Shown here one piece after another: positions 27,915-36,343 of a stretch of DNA of 64,000 nucleotides. The notes under the pieces were generated by a model. That model was given only the letters and a program-made list of their open reading frames with translations. It did no database searches and had not been told where the DNA came from. The stretch is taken from contig DOTG01000038.1 of NCBI GenBank assembly GCA_003512955.1, positions 1 through 64,000 of the forward strand, written 5' to 3'. The position numbers and the translations under genes were made by a program. The number at the start of each line of letters is the position of its first letter. The stretch's first letter is position 1. The DNA is from Marinilabiliales bacterium (GTDB taxonomy: Bacteria > Bacteroidota > Bacteroidia > Bacteroidales > SZUA-534).

Positions 27915-29912
27915 TCAATTGAGGATTATCTTTTTTGAATATTGCTGGTTTAATGAAACTAGGTTTAGTAAATAAACCCCTGGAGCACAATTATGTATGC
28001 CAACTGTATGGTGATTAAAGCCAACGGTGGCGTTCATGGGTTGGTTCATGATTTTTCTTCCTAATTGGTCAACTAATGACATTTGAAAGGATTCATTGCT
28101 TTTGCTGGTATATGAAAACTCAATTTGTGTTGAGTTGGATTTCGTGACTATAACGTCCTCAAAAAGCTCACGGATGCAATATGCAGGGATTACCGGGTAT
28201 TCATAGGTATCACCATCGAAATCGAGTTGAATCAATTTGTAGTATATTGGTGAAGCTTCTACTATTTGATGAAAATAGGAATAAGAGATATTGGAATTGC
28301 TATTACCTGCGCCAGGGGTTTCAAAAAGAGTTTTGTATGTTTTCCCGTCGAATGAATATTCCAAAATAAAAAGTTGATTTCCTTCTTCCGAAAGGGTTTC
28401 CCATGTGATTTCTATCCCTTTATCAACACAGTTTGTCCGAAATGTTGAAAGGACTACAGGTAAAGGCCAGGCCTCAGAAAGGCCAATAATAAAATCGGAA
28501 AAACCCGTCAGGCCCGAACGCTTAACTGTAATAGCATCGGTGCCAGAACCGCTTTGTGTGGCGTTGTTGTGGAGTCCGACATTTTCCCAATCGCCGCCAT
28601 CGCGTTTGAAAATAGCATGTTGCCCTGATTCAGCACCTCCATTGGTATGCCCAGACGATGTAAGTGTTATATCATAAGTAACTCCGGTTCCGTTGTCAGG
28701 GGTGAATGTCCAATATCCGCGATCCAAGAATTCAACAATAGGAGTTCCTTCAACATTTAGCCCAGAAGGCACTGTTTCTGAGGAAGTAGAGGTAAATTTT
28801 GCAGAAACGTATTTCATCGAACCTAAACCGGTAATATCAATAACTGCCGGCAGGTAATCCCCTCCGCTGGATAAGGGGTAATTATATGTGCCAAAAGCTA
28901 AGTATCGTCGCAGGTTTCCAATAACGGTGCGGATATCTCCCTGATTATTTATAGCATTAACATTTGTATTTTTTATAATAAGTGTGTCAAAATCATTTGT
29001 TGAAACCGAACCACTGTTGAAATCAAGAATTCCATGAATGGTAACATCTTCATCAATCAATAGTCCATTGGGATTATCAATAGTTAGGGATTCTAAATTA
29101 ATTGATTTTGAACCGCCGATTTTCTGTGTTGACGTACCCTTAAATACAATATTACCAACACCGTCAATTCCATTAAATGCCGAATCGGCTGAGTAATTAT
29201 TCAAATCGCCTTCAATAATTATGGTTCCATCCAAAGTCAGTTTACCGTTCTTTGTATTGTTAAAATTTACATTGAAATTCCCCTGTGAGCCGCCATCAAT
29301 ATAAATGACATCATCCGATCCTGTTTTTATATAACAGCCATAATTAGTCAACCCAACTTTTGCTGAAGTGTATTGATTTAATTCACCCAAAAATGAGGTC
29401 ACATTTATGCCTGTAATAATCCCCTGGGCATTGATTTCACCTTGGCCACTGACACTGTTGAGATTTGTGCCTATAAAATTACCATAAGTGGTAAATGAAC
29501 CAAAATTTATCATTGATGAAGTCTGGTTCATTTCAACATCTTGAGTAGTTAGGCAATCGCCCTCTATCCTTACATCGGAAGTATTATTAATGGTAAATGT
29601 TCCGTCAACCATCAGGTTTCCGCGAATATAAAATGAGACTGAGTTATTTAAAATTACATCACCTTCAATTAGCAGGCTTCCGTTAACGACCATTTTGCTG
29701 GTACTATTAACGGTAAAATCTCCGGTTAAATTAACTTCATGAGATGTATTGATGATAATGCTATCGTTACTGTTTATTGGAATTGGTGGCACCAAACCTT
29801 CCAGCCAGGTACCTGAATCAGCCCATTCTCCAGAGTTGAGGGTAACATAAGTCGCAGCATCCACTACAAAACAGGGGATAAAAAAAACAATAAATAGGAG
29901 CCAACTTTTCAT
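27915..29912 (-). CDS. T9SS-sorted surface protein (665 aa)
   Basis: A signal peptide (MKSWLLFIVFFIPCFVVDA) precedes a long Asn/Ser/Thr-rich stretch (residues about 40-300). Its short strands repeat (NNTSDVRIEGDC, NQTSSMINFGSF), as in a right-handed beta-helix. A beta-sandwich region follows around 300-480. The last 75 residues (about 591-665) are a T9SS type A sorting domain (FQMSLVDQLGRKIMN ... PGVYLLNLVSLNQQYSKKIILN). No catalytic domain is recognised. It is the first gene of the operon, and its TGA is separated by 1 nt from the ATG of the fibre protein, so the two are probably made together and may form one surface structure. Confidence 0.85.
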   Translation of the reverse strand: MKSWLLFIVFFIPCFVVDAATYVTLNSGEWADSGTWLEGLVPPIPINSNDSIIINTSHEVNLTGDFTVNSTSKMVVNGSLLIEGDVILNNSVSFYIRGNLMVDGTFTINNTSDVRIEGDCLTTQDVEMNQTSSMINFGSFTTYGNFIGTNLNSVSGQGEINAQGIITGINVTSFLGELNQYTSAKVGLTNYGCYIKTGSDDVIYIDGGSQGNFNVNFNNTKNGKLTLDGTIIIEGDLNNYSADSAFNGIDGVGNIVFKGTSTQKIGGSKSINLESLTIDNPNGLLIDEDVTIHGILDFNSGSVSTNDFDTLIIKNTNVNAINNQGDIRTVIGNLRRYLAFGTYNYPLSSGGDYLPAVIDITGLGSMKYVSAKFTSTSSETVPSGLNVEGTPIVEFLDRGYWTFTPDNGTGVTYDITLTSSGHTNGGAESGQHAIFKRDGGDWENVGLHNNATQSGSGTDAITVKRSGLTGFSDFIIGLSEAWPLPVVLSTFRTNCVDKGIEITWETLSEEGNQLFILEYSFDGKTYKTLFETPGAGNSNSNISYSYFHQIVEASPIYYKLIQLDFDGDTYEYPVIPAYCIRELFEDVIVTKSNSTQIEFSYTSKSNESFQMSLVDQLGRKIMNQPMNATVGFNHHTVGIHNCAPGVYLLNLVSLNQQYSKKIILN

Positions 29913-30201
29913 TAAGTAACTCTTTTTCTAAAATGGTTGTGCTTTGAAAGAATTATTGATTTCTTACCAAAGAATAAACTCCAATAGATAAAACAAATGA
30001 TAACCGCACTCTTTAATACTAACTAATAATGTAGTTAGATTTATGACAATCAAAGTTAAAAGATTTTATCAAATTTAAAACAGATGTGCCTAATTTAGAA
30101 TCAGTTTACATAAACATGTATTGTGGGTAATTTAAAAAAACATCATCCGCCTATTAATTATCTCAGCACATTTGTACCTTTACCCTCGAAAATAAACTGC
30201 T
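29913..30201. other. 289-bp intergenic region between divergent genes
   Basis: This region must carry promoters for the minus-strand surface operon and the plus-strand hemerythrin. A TACCTTTA near-consensus -7 box lies at 30175-30182, 20 nt before the hemerythrin ATG. On the minus side a TTTG and a TTCTTTG about 19 nt apart resemble a degenerate promoter. No gene is seen. Confidence 0.4.
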
Positions 30202-30597
30202 ATGGGGAAAAATCTAATTACTTGGAACGAAGGATATTCTGTTGATATTCCTGAACTCGACAATCAGCACAAAATACTTATAAGTATCCTCAATAGGTTA
30301 TACAACTCCTATTTGAATAAAAGCCACGACAAAGATATTGTCCCATTGCTTGATGAGCTAAAAGACTATACAAAATATCACTTTGAATCGGAAGAACGGC
30401 TTTTTAAAGAGAAGAATTACCCTATGGCCCAAGAACATATCAAAGCCCATGAATCTTTTAAAGAAGAATTGCTTACCATTATAGAATCGTACAACGACCT
30501 GTCGTTGGTGTTGACCATGAAAACCATGACATTGTTGCAACGGTGGCTCACAAACCATATTTTGAAAGAAGATAAAAAATATGTGGGGTATATTTAG
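30202..30597 (+). CDS. Bacteriohemerythrin
   Basis: Hemerythrins bind O2 at a carboxylate-bridged di-iron centre in a four-helix bundle. All seven ligand positions are present in this 131-residue protein: His23 (DNQHK), His60 and Glu64 (HFESEERLF), His79 and His83 (EHIKAHE), His119 and Asp124 (NHILKEDKKY). The opening LITWNEGYSVDIPELD is family-typical. It is a stand-alone single domain with no fusion to a signalling module. Roles in oxygen storage, sensing or protection of anaerobic enzymes are known for the family; which applies cannot be told. The next gene, a response regulator, lies 151 nt away behind its own probable promoter. Confidence 0.95.
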   Translation: MGKNLITWNEGYSVDIPELDNQHKILISILNRLYNSYLNKSHDKDIVPLLDELKDYTKYHFESEERLFKEKNYPMAQEHIKAHESFKEELLTIIESYNDLSLVLTMKTMTLLQRWLTNHILKEDKKYVGYI

Positions 30598-30668
30598 TTA
30601 ATCAAGATTCTAAAATGATTTGAAATTTAAGGGCTTAAAGAAGGCTCATTGCCTGCAATTCTGAAAAC

Positions 30669-30699
30669 TTGATATTTATTTAAGGTTTGGTTAACTTTA
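30669..30699 (+). promoter_or_regulatory. Probable promoter of the OmpR-type regulator
   Basis: TTG at 30669-30671 and TAACTTTA at 30692-30699 are separated by 20 nt. This matches the Bacteroidota -33/-7 layout with one deviation in the -7 box. The start codon lies 49 nt downstream. Confidence 0.4.
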
Positions 30700-30748
30700 C
30701 TTCGCTTTCTTAACAATAGTTTTACAATCAGTATTTAAACTTAAACGT

Positions 30749-31444
30749 ATGTTAAAAGAAACCAAGATTTTGTTGGTTGACGACGAGCCGGACATTACCG
30801 AATTTATAGGGTTTAATCTTGAAAATGAAGGTTATCTGGTTGAAAAAGCTCAGACGGGTGAAGAGGCTATTGAAAAAGCAAAAATATTTGTCCCCGATTT
30901 AATCATCCTCGATGTAATGATGCCCGGTATGGATGGTATGGAAACTTGTGAGAAACTGCGCAACATTCCTGCACTTAATAATCCGGTTATTGCTTTTTTA
31001 ACTGCCCGGAGCGAGGATTATTCTCAGATTGCAGGATTTGATGCCGGTGCCGATGACTATATTTCAAAACCTGTAAAACCAAAAGTGCTAATAAGTAGGG
31101 TTAAAGCACTGTTAAAACGTAAAACCGGGAATTCCTCTAATGATTCCGGCAATGAGGATCATATTGTGGAGATTGGCTCCATTGTTATTGATAAAGAGCG
31201 TTACATTGTAAAAAAAGATACTACCGAGTTAATTTTACCCCGAAAAGAATTTGAATTGCTTTTACTTCTGGCCTCAAAACCCGATAAGGTTTTTACCCGC
31301 GACGAGATTTATGCAAGGGTTTGGGGCGAAGATATTATTGTGGGCGACCGTACCATTGATGTGCACATCCGCAAGCTCCGCGAGAAATTAGGCAGCGACC
31401 ACATCCGCACCATTAAAGGAGTAGGATACAAGTTCTTAGAATAG
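30749..31444 (+). CDS. OmpR/PhoB-family response regulator
   Basis: The receiver domain (residues 1-120) has the acidic pocket (VDDEPD), phospho-acceptor Asp55 (LIILDVMMPG), Thr85 (FLTARS) and Lys107 (ISKPVKP). The C-terminal winged-helix domain (about 135-231) contains the recognition-helix pattern GDRTIDVHIRKLREKLG and ends IRTIKGVGYKF. It is therefore a DNA-binding transcription regulator of a two-component system. No histidine kinase lies beside it in the window, so the cognate sensor is encoded elsewhere. It resembles RprY/PhoB-type regulators of Bacteroidota, but I do not assign a name. Confidence 0.95.
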   Translation: MLKETKILLVDDEPDITEFIGFNLENEGYLVEKAQTGEEAIEKAKIFVPDLIILDVMMPGMDGMETCEKLRNIPALNNPVIAFLTARSEDYSQIAGFDAGADDYISKPVKPKVLISRVKALLKRKTGNSSNDSGNEDHIVEIGSIVIDKERYIVKKDTTELILPRKEFELLLLLASKPDKVFTRDEIYARVWGEDIIVGDRTIDVHIRKLREKLGSDHIRTIKGVGYKFLE

Positions 31445-31629
31445 TAGAAATCGGTTCTCCCTCCATTTTTTACAATTTCAGTTCACTTTAAACTTTACCT
31501 ACAGAAATTCCATCTGTGGGTTTAAATTTTTGTTTGCTAATCAATTACTTTAAAACCGATATTCAACATGAGTTTTTTGTTGAAATATCAAGCAATCAAT
31601 ATTTTATCTGTTTTGTTTTTGATTATGAT

Positions 31630-31662
31630 AACTCTACGAGGGTTTTGAACCCTCGTAGAGTT
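31630..31662. repeat. Perfect 15-bp inverted repeat with 3-nt loop
   Basis: Arms AACTCTACGAGGGTT (31630-31644) and AACCCTCGTAGAGTT (31648-31662) are perfectly complementary around TTG. No T-run follows on either strand, so it is not a standard terminator. It looks like a REP/MITE-type palindromic element or an operator. Confidence 0.8.
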
Positions 31663-31828
31663 AGTAGCTGGGTTTAACTTTCAATCAACCAATTTCAACT
31701 TTTTTAAAATCAATACAAAACTTACGTTATTTATCGAACCCCTCCCTATATCAAGTTCAGGGTTATTAACGGGTTTCTAAATTTCCAATGTATTTAACAA
31801 ATGGCTCATCCGGATTTCCTGAATATGC

Positions 31829-31836
31829 TACCTTTG
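31829..31836 (+). promoter_or_regulatory. TAnnTTTG -7 box of the TonB receptor gene
   Basis: TACCTTTG is an exact -7 consensus match, 28 nt before the ATG at 31865. No clear TTTG -33 element is visible at the expected distance. Confidence 0.45.
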
Positions 31837-31864
31837 CCGCTTTAAAAATTAAAAACAAACGTAT

Positions 31865-33958
31865 ATGATGAATTTACAATCCGGGTATCGTACCCAACCC
31901 CCATTGGTTTTTAACCGCTGGAGCCGGAAACCTTACGCCATTTTCAGGAGTTTGAACCGTGTGATTAATATCGGAGTTCTTACCGGCACCCTTACTTTAT
32001 TGGCTGCCCCCGAAAAAGGCTATGCCCAAACCGACACCATTACAATCAATAACCACCAGGAAATTGATGAAGTTCTAATAAGCTCCAACCGGACGCCCAA
32101 GGTTTACAGGGAGGCAGCAAGGATAGTTACCATCCTTCCGAAAGCAGAAATCCAAGCAGCACCCACCAGTAATTTACAGGACTTGCTGAAGTATGTGGCC
32201 AGCGTTGATATTAGGCAGCGCGGGGCCCAAGGGGTGCAAGCTGACGTAAGTATCCGGGGAGGCTCCAACGAACAAATACTGATCCTGCTCAACGGAATCC
32301 CGATGAATGACCCACAAACCGGGCACCACAACCTAAACCTTCCTCTGGATCTTTCAAATATTGAGCGCATTGAAATCCTTCAGGGACCGGGCTCCCGGAT
32401 TTACGGCCCCAATGCTTTGAGCGGAGCCATCAACATCATAACCAATCCGCAAACCAAACAAAACCTAACCCTTAGTACAACGGGTGGACAATTCGGGTTT
32501 TATCAGGGAACCATCTCCACTCAATTTCAATTAAAAAGCACCTGCCATTTTCTGTCGGCATCTACGACATCGTCCGATGGGTATATAAGAAACACCGATT
32601 TTAAAAACCATAACCTCTTTTATCACGGAGGGTGGGATTCCCATCTTGGCCGGTTCGATTGGCAATGGGGTTATCTGAACAAAGCCTTTGGGGCCAACAG
32701 CTTTTATACTGCTGTTTATCCGGACCAATTTGAACAGGTCCGGAATAATTTTACCAGCCTGAGTTTTAAAAACCAAAATCGCCCGATCAATTTTCAGGCA
32801 CAAATATATTGGAAGAGAAACCACGACCGGTTCGAGCTGTTCCGCGAAGATGATTACCAATACCGGAATGGTTATTTTATTAAAGATGAAAACGACACAG
32901 CCAAATATGCTCCGGGGAGCTATTACCCTGGCCACAATTACCACATGACCGACATTTTGGGGGCAAGCGCAAATACCTCCTTCCAAAGCAAACTGGGCAC
33001 TACTTCCCTTGGTGTTGATTATCGCTTTGAACATATTTACAGCAATAAATTAGGAACACTAACCGATACCATTAATGCTCCCGGCGAAACCCGGGGAAAG
33101 CTTTTTAAAGAAGATTCCCGGAAATATGCAGATGTTTATGCCGAACAGAGCTACAAATACAAGAAGTTCGATGTTTCGGCCGGAATGCTTGTGCATTTCA
33201 ACAATCAATACCATTGGTTTGTAAATGGGGGAGGTGAAGTGGGTTACCGCTTGAATCCTCAGATGAAAACCTATATTTCGATCAATCAGTCGATGCGGAT
33301 GCCTACATTTACCGATTTATACTACGATGGACCTACCAATAAAGGAAACCCCGATTTGAAACCCGAAACCGCCATGACTTATGAATGGGGGCACAAAGCA
33401 AGCAATTCCAGGCTACGTGTGAATGGTGCCATTTTTTTCCGCGATACCAAAAATGCCATTGATTGGGTGAAGGATACCTCTGAAACTAAATATACCACTT
33501 TAAATTATACCCGGCTTTTGACCGGGGGATTTGAACTTGCTGCACAACTGAATTCCACCGGATGGAAACCCATGGAACGCCTTTTTGAGACCATCTCGTG
33601 CAGTTACACCTTCTTGAACACCTCAAAAAATATCCCTGATACTATTGATTCATACTATTCGCTTGATTTCTTAAAGCATAAACTGAATGTTTCCGGCAAC
33701 CATCGTGTAGTAGCCGCTTTGGGATTTTCGTGGAGCTTTACCTTTTACAACAGGAATGGAGGCTACCCAGATATAAATAACCAACAGATCAATTATAAAA
33801 CCTATTCGTTATTTGATATGAAACTGTTTTGGACAAAACCAAACTATGAGCTTTATCTGGAGGGGCAGAACCTGTTTAACACCAAATATGACGATCTGGG
33901 CGGGATTACACAACCGGGGACTTGGATAAAAGCGGGATTGAAATGGAGATTCAGTTAA
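31865..33958 (+). CDS. TonB-dependent outer-membrane receptor, BtuB-like
   Basis: Residues about 70-190 form the plug domain, with TonB-box-like IDEVLISSNRTPK, then VSIRGGSNEQILILLNGIPM and RIEILQGPGSRIYGPNALSGAINIIT. The rest, to residue 697, is a 22-strand-type barrel ending LKWRFS. The export signal is unusually long (about 55 residues). An N-terminal segment, RWSRKPYAIFRSLNRVINIG, precedes the hydrophobic core GVLTGTLTLLAA. I recall similar extended signals on Bacteroidales BtuB-like receptors. The plug is closest in feel to BtuB/FecA-type small-substrate receptors, but no SusD partner, cobalamin gene or riboswitch is adjacent, so the ligand is open. It is monocistronic, ending at a hairpin. 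Confidence 0.9.
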   Translation: MMNLQSGYRTQPPLVFNRWSRKPYAIFRSLNRVINIGVLTGTLTLLAAPEKGYAQTDTITINNHQEIDEVLISSNRTPKVYREAARIVTILPKAEIQAAPTSNLQDLLKYVASVDIRQRGAQGVQADVSIRGGSNEQILILLNGIPMNDPQTGHHNLNLPLDLSNIERIEILQGPGSRIYGPNALSGAINIITNPQTKQNLTLSTTGGQFGFYQGTISTQFQLKSTCHFLSASTTSSDGYIRNTDFKNHNLFYHGGWDSHLGRFDWQWGYLNKAFGANSFYTAVYPDQFEQVRNNFTSLSFKNQNRPINFQAQIYWKRNHDRFELFREDDYQYRNGYFIKDENDTAKYAPGSYYPGHNYHMTDILGASANTSFQSKLGTTSLGVDYRFEHIYSNKLGTLTDTINAPGETRGKLFKEDSRKYADVYAEQSYKYKKFDVSAGMLVHFNNQYHWFVNGGGEVGYRLNPQMKTYISINQSMRMPTFTDLYYDGPTNKGNPDLKPETAMTYEWGHKASNSRLRVNGAIFFRDTKNAIDWVKDTSETKYTTLNYTRLLTGGFELAAQLNSTGWKPMERLFETISCSYTFLNTSKNIPDTIDSYYSLDFLKHKLNVSGNHRVVAALGFSWSFTFYNRNGGYPDINNQQINYKTYSLFDMKLFWTKPNYELYLEGQNLFNTKYDDLGGITQPGTWIKAGLKWRFS

Positions 33959-33992
33959 TTAAAAATGACTAATATCCGGTGACATGAAAACT

Positions 33993-34040
33993 AAAAAGCC
34001 TTTAGGTTATTGAATGATAAACAACCTAAAGGCTTTTGTT
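33993..34040. terminator. Bidirectional terminator between TonB receptor and ribH
   Basis: Arms AAAGCCTTTAGGTT and AACCTAAAGGCTTT pair perfectly around a 14-nt loop, flanked by A-run and T-run. Both neighbouring genes point towards it. Confidence 0.8.
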
Positions 34041-34080
34041 TTGTCTCGTGTCTTGTATCTCAATATCTACCGATCTATTG

Positions 34081-34575
34081 TTATTTATTCAAGCTGTTTT
34101 TTAATGCCACCATTTGAATTGCCGAAAACGCCGCCTCATCCCCTTTATTGCCATGCTTACCTCCTGCACGGTCCTTCGCCTGTTGAAGGGTGTTTGTAGT
34201 GAGTACACCAAAAATCACCGGTTTATTGTATTTCATGTTCAGGGTTATAACTCCTTGTGTAACACCTTGGCAGATGTAATCAAAGTGCCTGGTCTCCCCT
34301 TGAATCACACATCCCAATACAATGATGGCATCCACATCGGTATATTCTGCAAGAAATTGAGCTCCTAGCGTGAGTTCAAAAGTGCCGGGGACATATTTTT
34401 TTACAATATTATCTTCGTTGGCCCCATGCTTGAGCAAGGTCTGATATGCCCCGTTTAAAAGGGGTTCGGTTATTTCAGCATTCCATTCTGCCACAACAAT
34501 ACCGAATTTCATATCTTTTGCATCGGCAACCGAATTCATGTTGTAGTCGCTTAAATTTTTTAGTAATGTAGCCAT
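34081..34575 (-). CDS. ribH: 6,7-dimethyl-8-ribityllumazine synthase
   Basis: RibH condenses 5-amino-6-ribitylaminouracil with dihydroxybutanone phosphate in the penultimate step of riboflavin synthesis. The 164-residue protein has the substrate-binding AEWNAEIT segment, the PGTFEL loop, the catalytic-region GCVIQGETRHFDYI (His in RHFDY) and the phosphate-binding RAGGKHGNKG near the C-terminus. No other rib gene is adjacent. A strong terminator lies between the upstream TPR gene and this ATG, with only about 10 nt from hairpin to start. Expression must therefore come by read-through or from a promoter within that short region. No FMN riboswitch fits in the 73-nt gap. Confidence 0.96.
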   Translation of the reverse strand: MATLLKNLSDYNMNSVADAKDMKFGIVVAEWNAEITEPLLNGAYQTLLKHGANEDNIVKKYVPGTFELTLGAQFLAEYTDVDAIIVLGCVIQGETRHFDYICQGVTQGVITLNMKYNKPVIFGVLTTNTLQQAKDRAGGKHGNKGDEAAFSAIQMVALKNSLNK

Positions 34576-34585
34576 AATCTGTATG

Positions 34586-34629
34586 GTAAAAAAAAAGTAT
34601 CAAAAACTTGGTAAGTTTATGATACTTTT
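34586..34629 (-). terminator. Terminator after the TPR gene, immediately before ribH
   Basis: Arms AAAAGTATCA (34593-34602) and TGATACTTTT (34620-34629) pair perfectly, and an inner AACTT/AAGTT stem extends the hairpin. On the minus strand it is followed by nine T residues (complement of 34588-34596). Its 3' end lies about 10 nt before the ribH ATG. Confidence 0.75.
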
Positions 34630-34648
34630 AAAATATTAAACTTATTAA

Positions 34649-35338
34649 TTATTTCTCTAACTGCATTTTAGCACGTGCAATGTATTTTTCGGCTGATCGG
34701 CCTTCTTGCGATTGCGCGTAGTCTTTTTTAATGATTTCGTACAATTCAATGGCTTTTTTGTATTCGCCTTCTTCTTCATACAACTGGGCGGCTTTGTTTA
34801 AATATAGCGGCGTTGTGAATGAATTTGGGGTTTGGTTGGCCGCACTTTCATAATTTGAAATAGCCTGTTTGTATTTGCCCAATTCCGAATACGCATCACC
34901 CATGGCACCTTTTGCCACCGCACTCACCATAATATCTTCTGAACTAAATTTCTTCAAATAATTGATGGCTTCTTCGTAATCTCCCAAATGAAGGTAGCAC
35001 ACACCGGCATAATATTTTGAAAGGTTGGCCGATTTTGTCACGCCATATTCGTCAATAATATCCAAAAATCCGTAATAGTTGCCGTCACCATTTAAGGCCA
35101 GGTTAAAGGAGTCTTTTTGGAAATACTGTTCGGCAACGAACATGTATGAACGGGCTTCACTTTCTTTAGGCTCGGCATAAAATTTATGAAAGGCCAGATA
35201 ACCTGAAACCACAACTAGCGCACCAAGTACAATATAAGTTAACAGCTTCTGGTTGTCTTCAATAAATTGTTCCGATTTGGTTAAAGCACTTTCAAACCCT
35301 TCTAAATTCTTATCCTGTTGAATATCGTTCTTTGACAT
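34649..35338 (-). CDS. Membrane-anchored tetratricopeptide protein (YfgM-like)
   Basis: The 229-residue protein has a charged cytoplasmic N-terminus, one transmembrane helix (about residues 33-55, LTYIVLGALVVVSGYLAF) and a C-terminal domain of TPR units. Examples are AKGAMGDAYSELGKYKQAISNYESAAN and LYLNKAAQLYEEEGEYKKAIELYEIIKK. The layout matches YfgM/BamD-like ancillary proteins that sit at the inner membrane near SecYEG, but that function is by analogy. It diverges from the LytTR regulator and ends at a terminator before ribH. A TATTTTTG promoter box is 33 nt upstream of its ATG. Confidence 0.85.
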   Translation of the reverse strand: MSKNDIQQDKNLEGFESALTKSEQFIEDNQKLLTYIVLGALVVVSGYLAFHKFYAEPKESEARSYMFVAEQYFQKDSFNLALNGDGNYYGFLDIIDEYGVTKSANLSKYYAGVCYLHLGDYEEAINYLKKFSSEDIMVSAVAKGAMGDAYSELGKYKQAISNYESAANQTPNSFTTPLYLNKAAQLYEEEGEYKKAIELYEIIKKDYAQSQEGRSAEKYIARAKMQLEK

Positions 35339-35370
35339 AATGTTTGTTTTATCTTTTCAAAAATTCTTGG

Positions 35371-35378
35371 CAAAAATA
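35371..35378 (-). promoter_or_regulatory. TAnnTTTG -7 box of the TPR gene
   Basis: The minus strand reads TATTTTTG, an exact consensus match 33 nt before the ATG at 35338. The surrounding sequence is very T-rich, so a chance match is possible. Confidence 0.35.
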
Positions 35379-35553
35379 ATCCTTTTTATCATTTAAGGAA
35401 ATTTTATTCAAAAATAGTTTTCAAGGTATGTCCCCTTTGTCACCAATAGCAAAATTCATTGATTTTCAAATATTAAGTATCATTTTTCATTTTGAAAGGA
35501 TTCATTACTATGTGGATTAAAAAAGATCAGGTTTCGAATTCGATTAGAATTTC

Positions 35554-35561
35554 TATATTTG
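35554..35561 (+). promoter_or_regulatory. TAnnTTTG -7 box of the LytTR regulator
   Basis: TATATTTG is an exact -7 consensus match, with TTTC 18 nt upstream as a weak -33 element. It lies 32 nt before the ATG at 35594, supporting that start. Confidence 0.45.
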
Positions 35562-35593
35562 ACATCTCAAATTACCCGTAGAGCTTGTTGCGT

Positions 35594-36343
35594 ATGAAAG
35601 TGGTTGTTGTTGATGATGAACTTTATAGCCGGGAATCGGTGATTGCCATACTTAACGAAAAATTCCCGGAAATTGAGATAGCGGGACAAGCGGGAAGTGT
35701 GCGTGAAGCCATTGAAACCATTTCAGATACGCGCCCCGAATTAGTTTTTCTCGACATTGATTTACCCGACGGTAGCGGTTTTGATATTTTGAATTCCTTA
35801 AAACCGATCCGTTTTAAGATTATTTTTATTACTGCCCATTTGGAATATGCCTTAAAGGCTATCAAATTCAGTGCATTCGATTATATTTTAAAACCCGTGA
35901 GTTCTGTGGAACTTATTGCAGCATTAGATAGGGCCCTTATGGAAACCCAACCCGGGACTCACCAAATGAAGCTTGATGCCTTTTTCGGTAATTACGAAAA
36001 CAACAAAAAGGAGGCTAAAAAAATGGTGCTTAAAACCAGCGAGAGCATCCATTTGATTAATATTCAGGACATCATCAGGTGTGAAGCCGATAATAATTAT
36101 ACCACTTTTTTCTTAAACACGGGAGAGAAAATCATTGTCTCAAAAGGGCTGAAAGAATATGAAGAAATGTTGAACGGGAATGGTTTTTTCCGGGTACACC
36201 AATCGCACTTGGTAAATATCCGGTGTATTTCCCGGTTCGATAAGCGAGACGGTGGAAGCTTAATTCTTGCCGATAAAACCCAGGTTCCCGTGAGCCAGAG
36301 GAAAAGGCAAAAACTCATGGATCTTTTCGACGAATTAAGTTGA
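35594..36343 (+). CDS. LytTR-family response regulator
   Basis: The receiver domain carries the acidic pocket (VVDDE), phospho-acceptor Asp54 (VFLDIDLPDGSG), Thr80 (IFITAH) and Lys100 (YILKPVS). The LytTR DNA-binding domain (about residues 146-245) includes ETAD-like EADNNYTTFFL, the conserved FFRVHQSHLVNI and a C-terminal VPVSQRKRQKLM. The frame extends three codons upstream to a TTG, but the ATG at 35594 directly begins MKVVVVDDE and is preferred. The usual LytS-type histidine kinase is not adjacent. The region downstream contains a candidate structured RNA and a strong terminator before recF. Confidence 0.95.
   Translation: MKVVVVDDELYSRESVIAILNEKFPEIEIAGQAGSVREAIETISDTRPELVFLDIDLPDGSGFDILNSLKPIRFKIIFITAHLEYALKAIKFSAFDYILKPVSSVELIAALDRALMETQPGTHQMKLDAFFGNYENNKKEAKKMVLKTSESIHLINIQDIIRCEADNNYTTFFLNTGEKIIVSKGLKEYEEMLNGNGFFRVHQSHLVNIRCISRFDKRDGGSLILADKTQVPVSQRKRQKLMDLFDELS

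Larger units (their letters stand above)
31445..31864. other. 420-bp intergenic region with a perfect 15-bp palindrome
   Basis: No ORF is convincing. It contains the palindrome at 31630-31662 and a TACCTTTG promoter box at 31829-31836. I looked for cobalamin riboswitch landmarks because the following receptor is BtuB-like and saw none. Confidence 0.6.

Noticed and set aside
31445..31864. Cobalamin riboswitch upstream of the BtuB-like receptor
   Set aside because: I looked for the B12 box and the conserved core and found neither. The only structure is the isolated 15-bp palindrome.
34586..34648. FMN riboswitch before ribH
   Set aside because: The gap is only 73 nt and is filled by a simple terminator hairpin, too short for the FMN aptamer.
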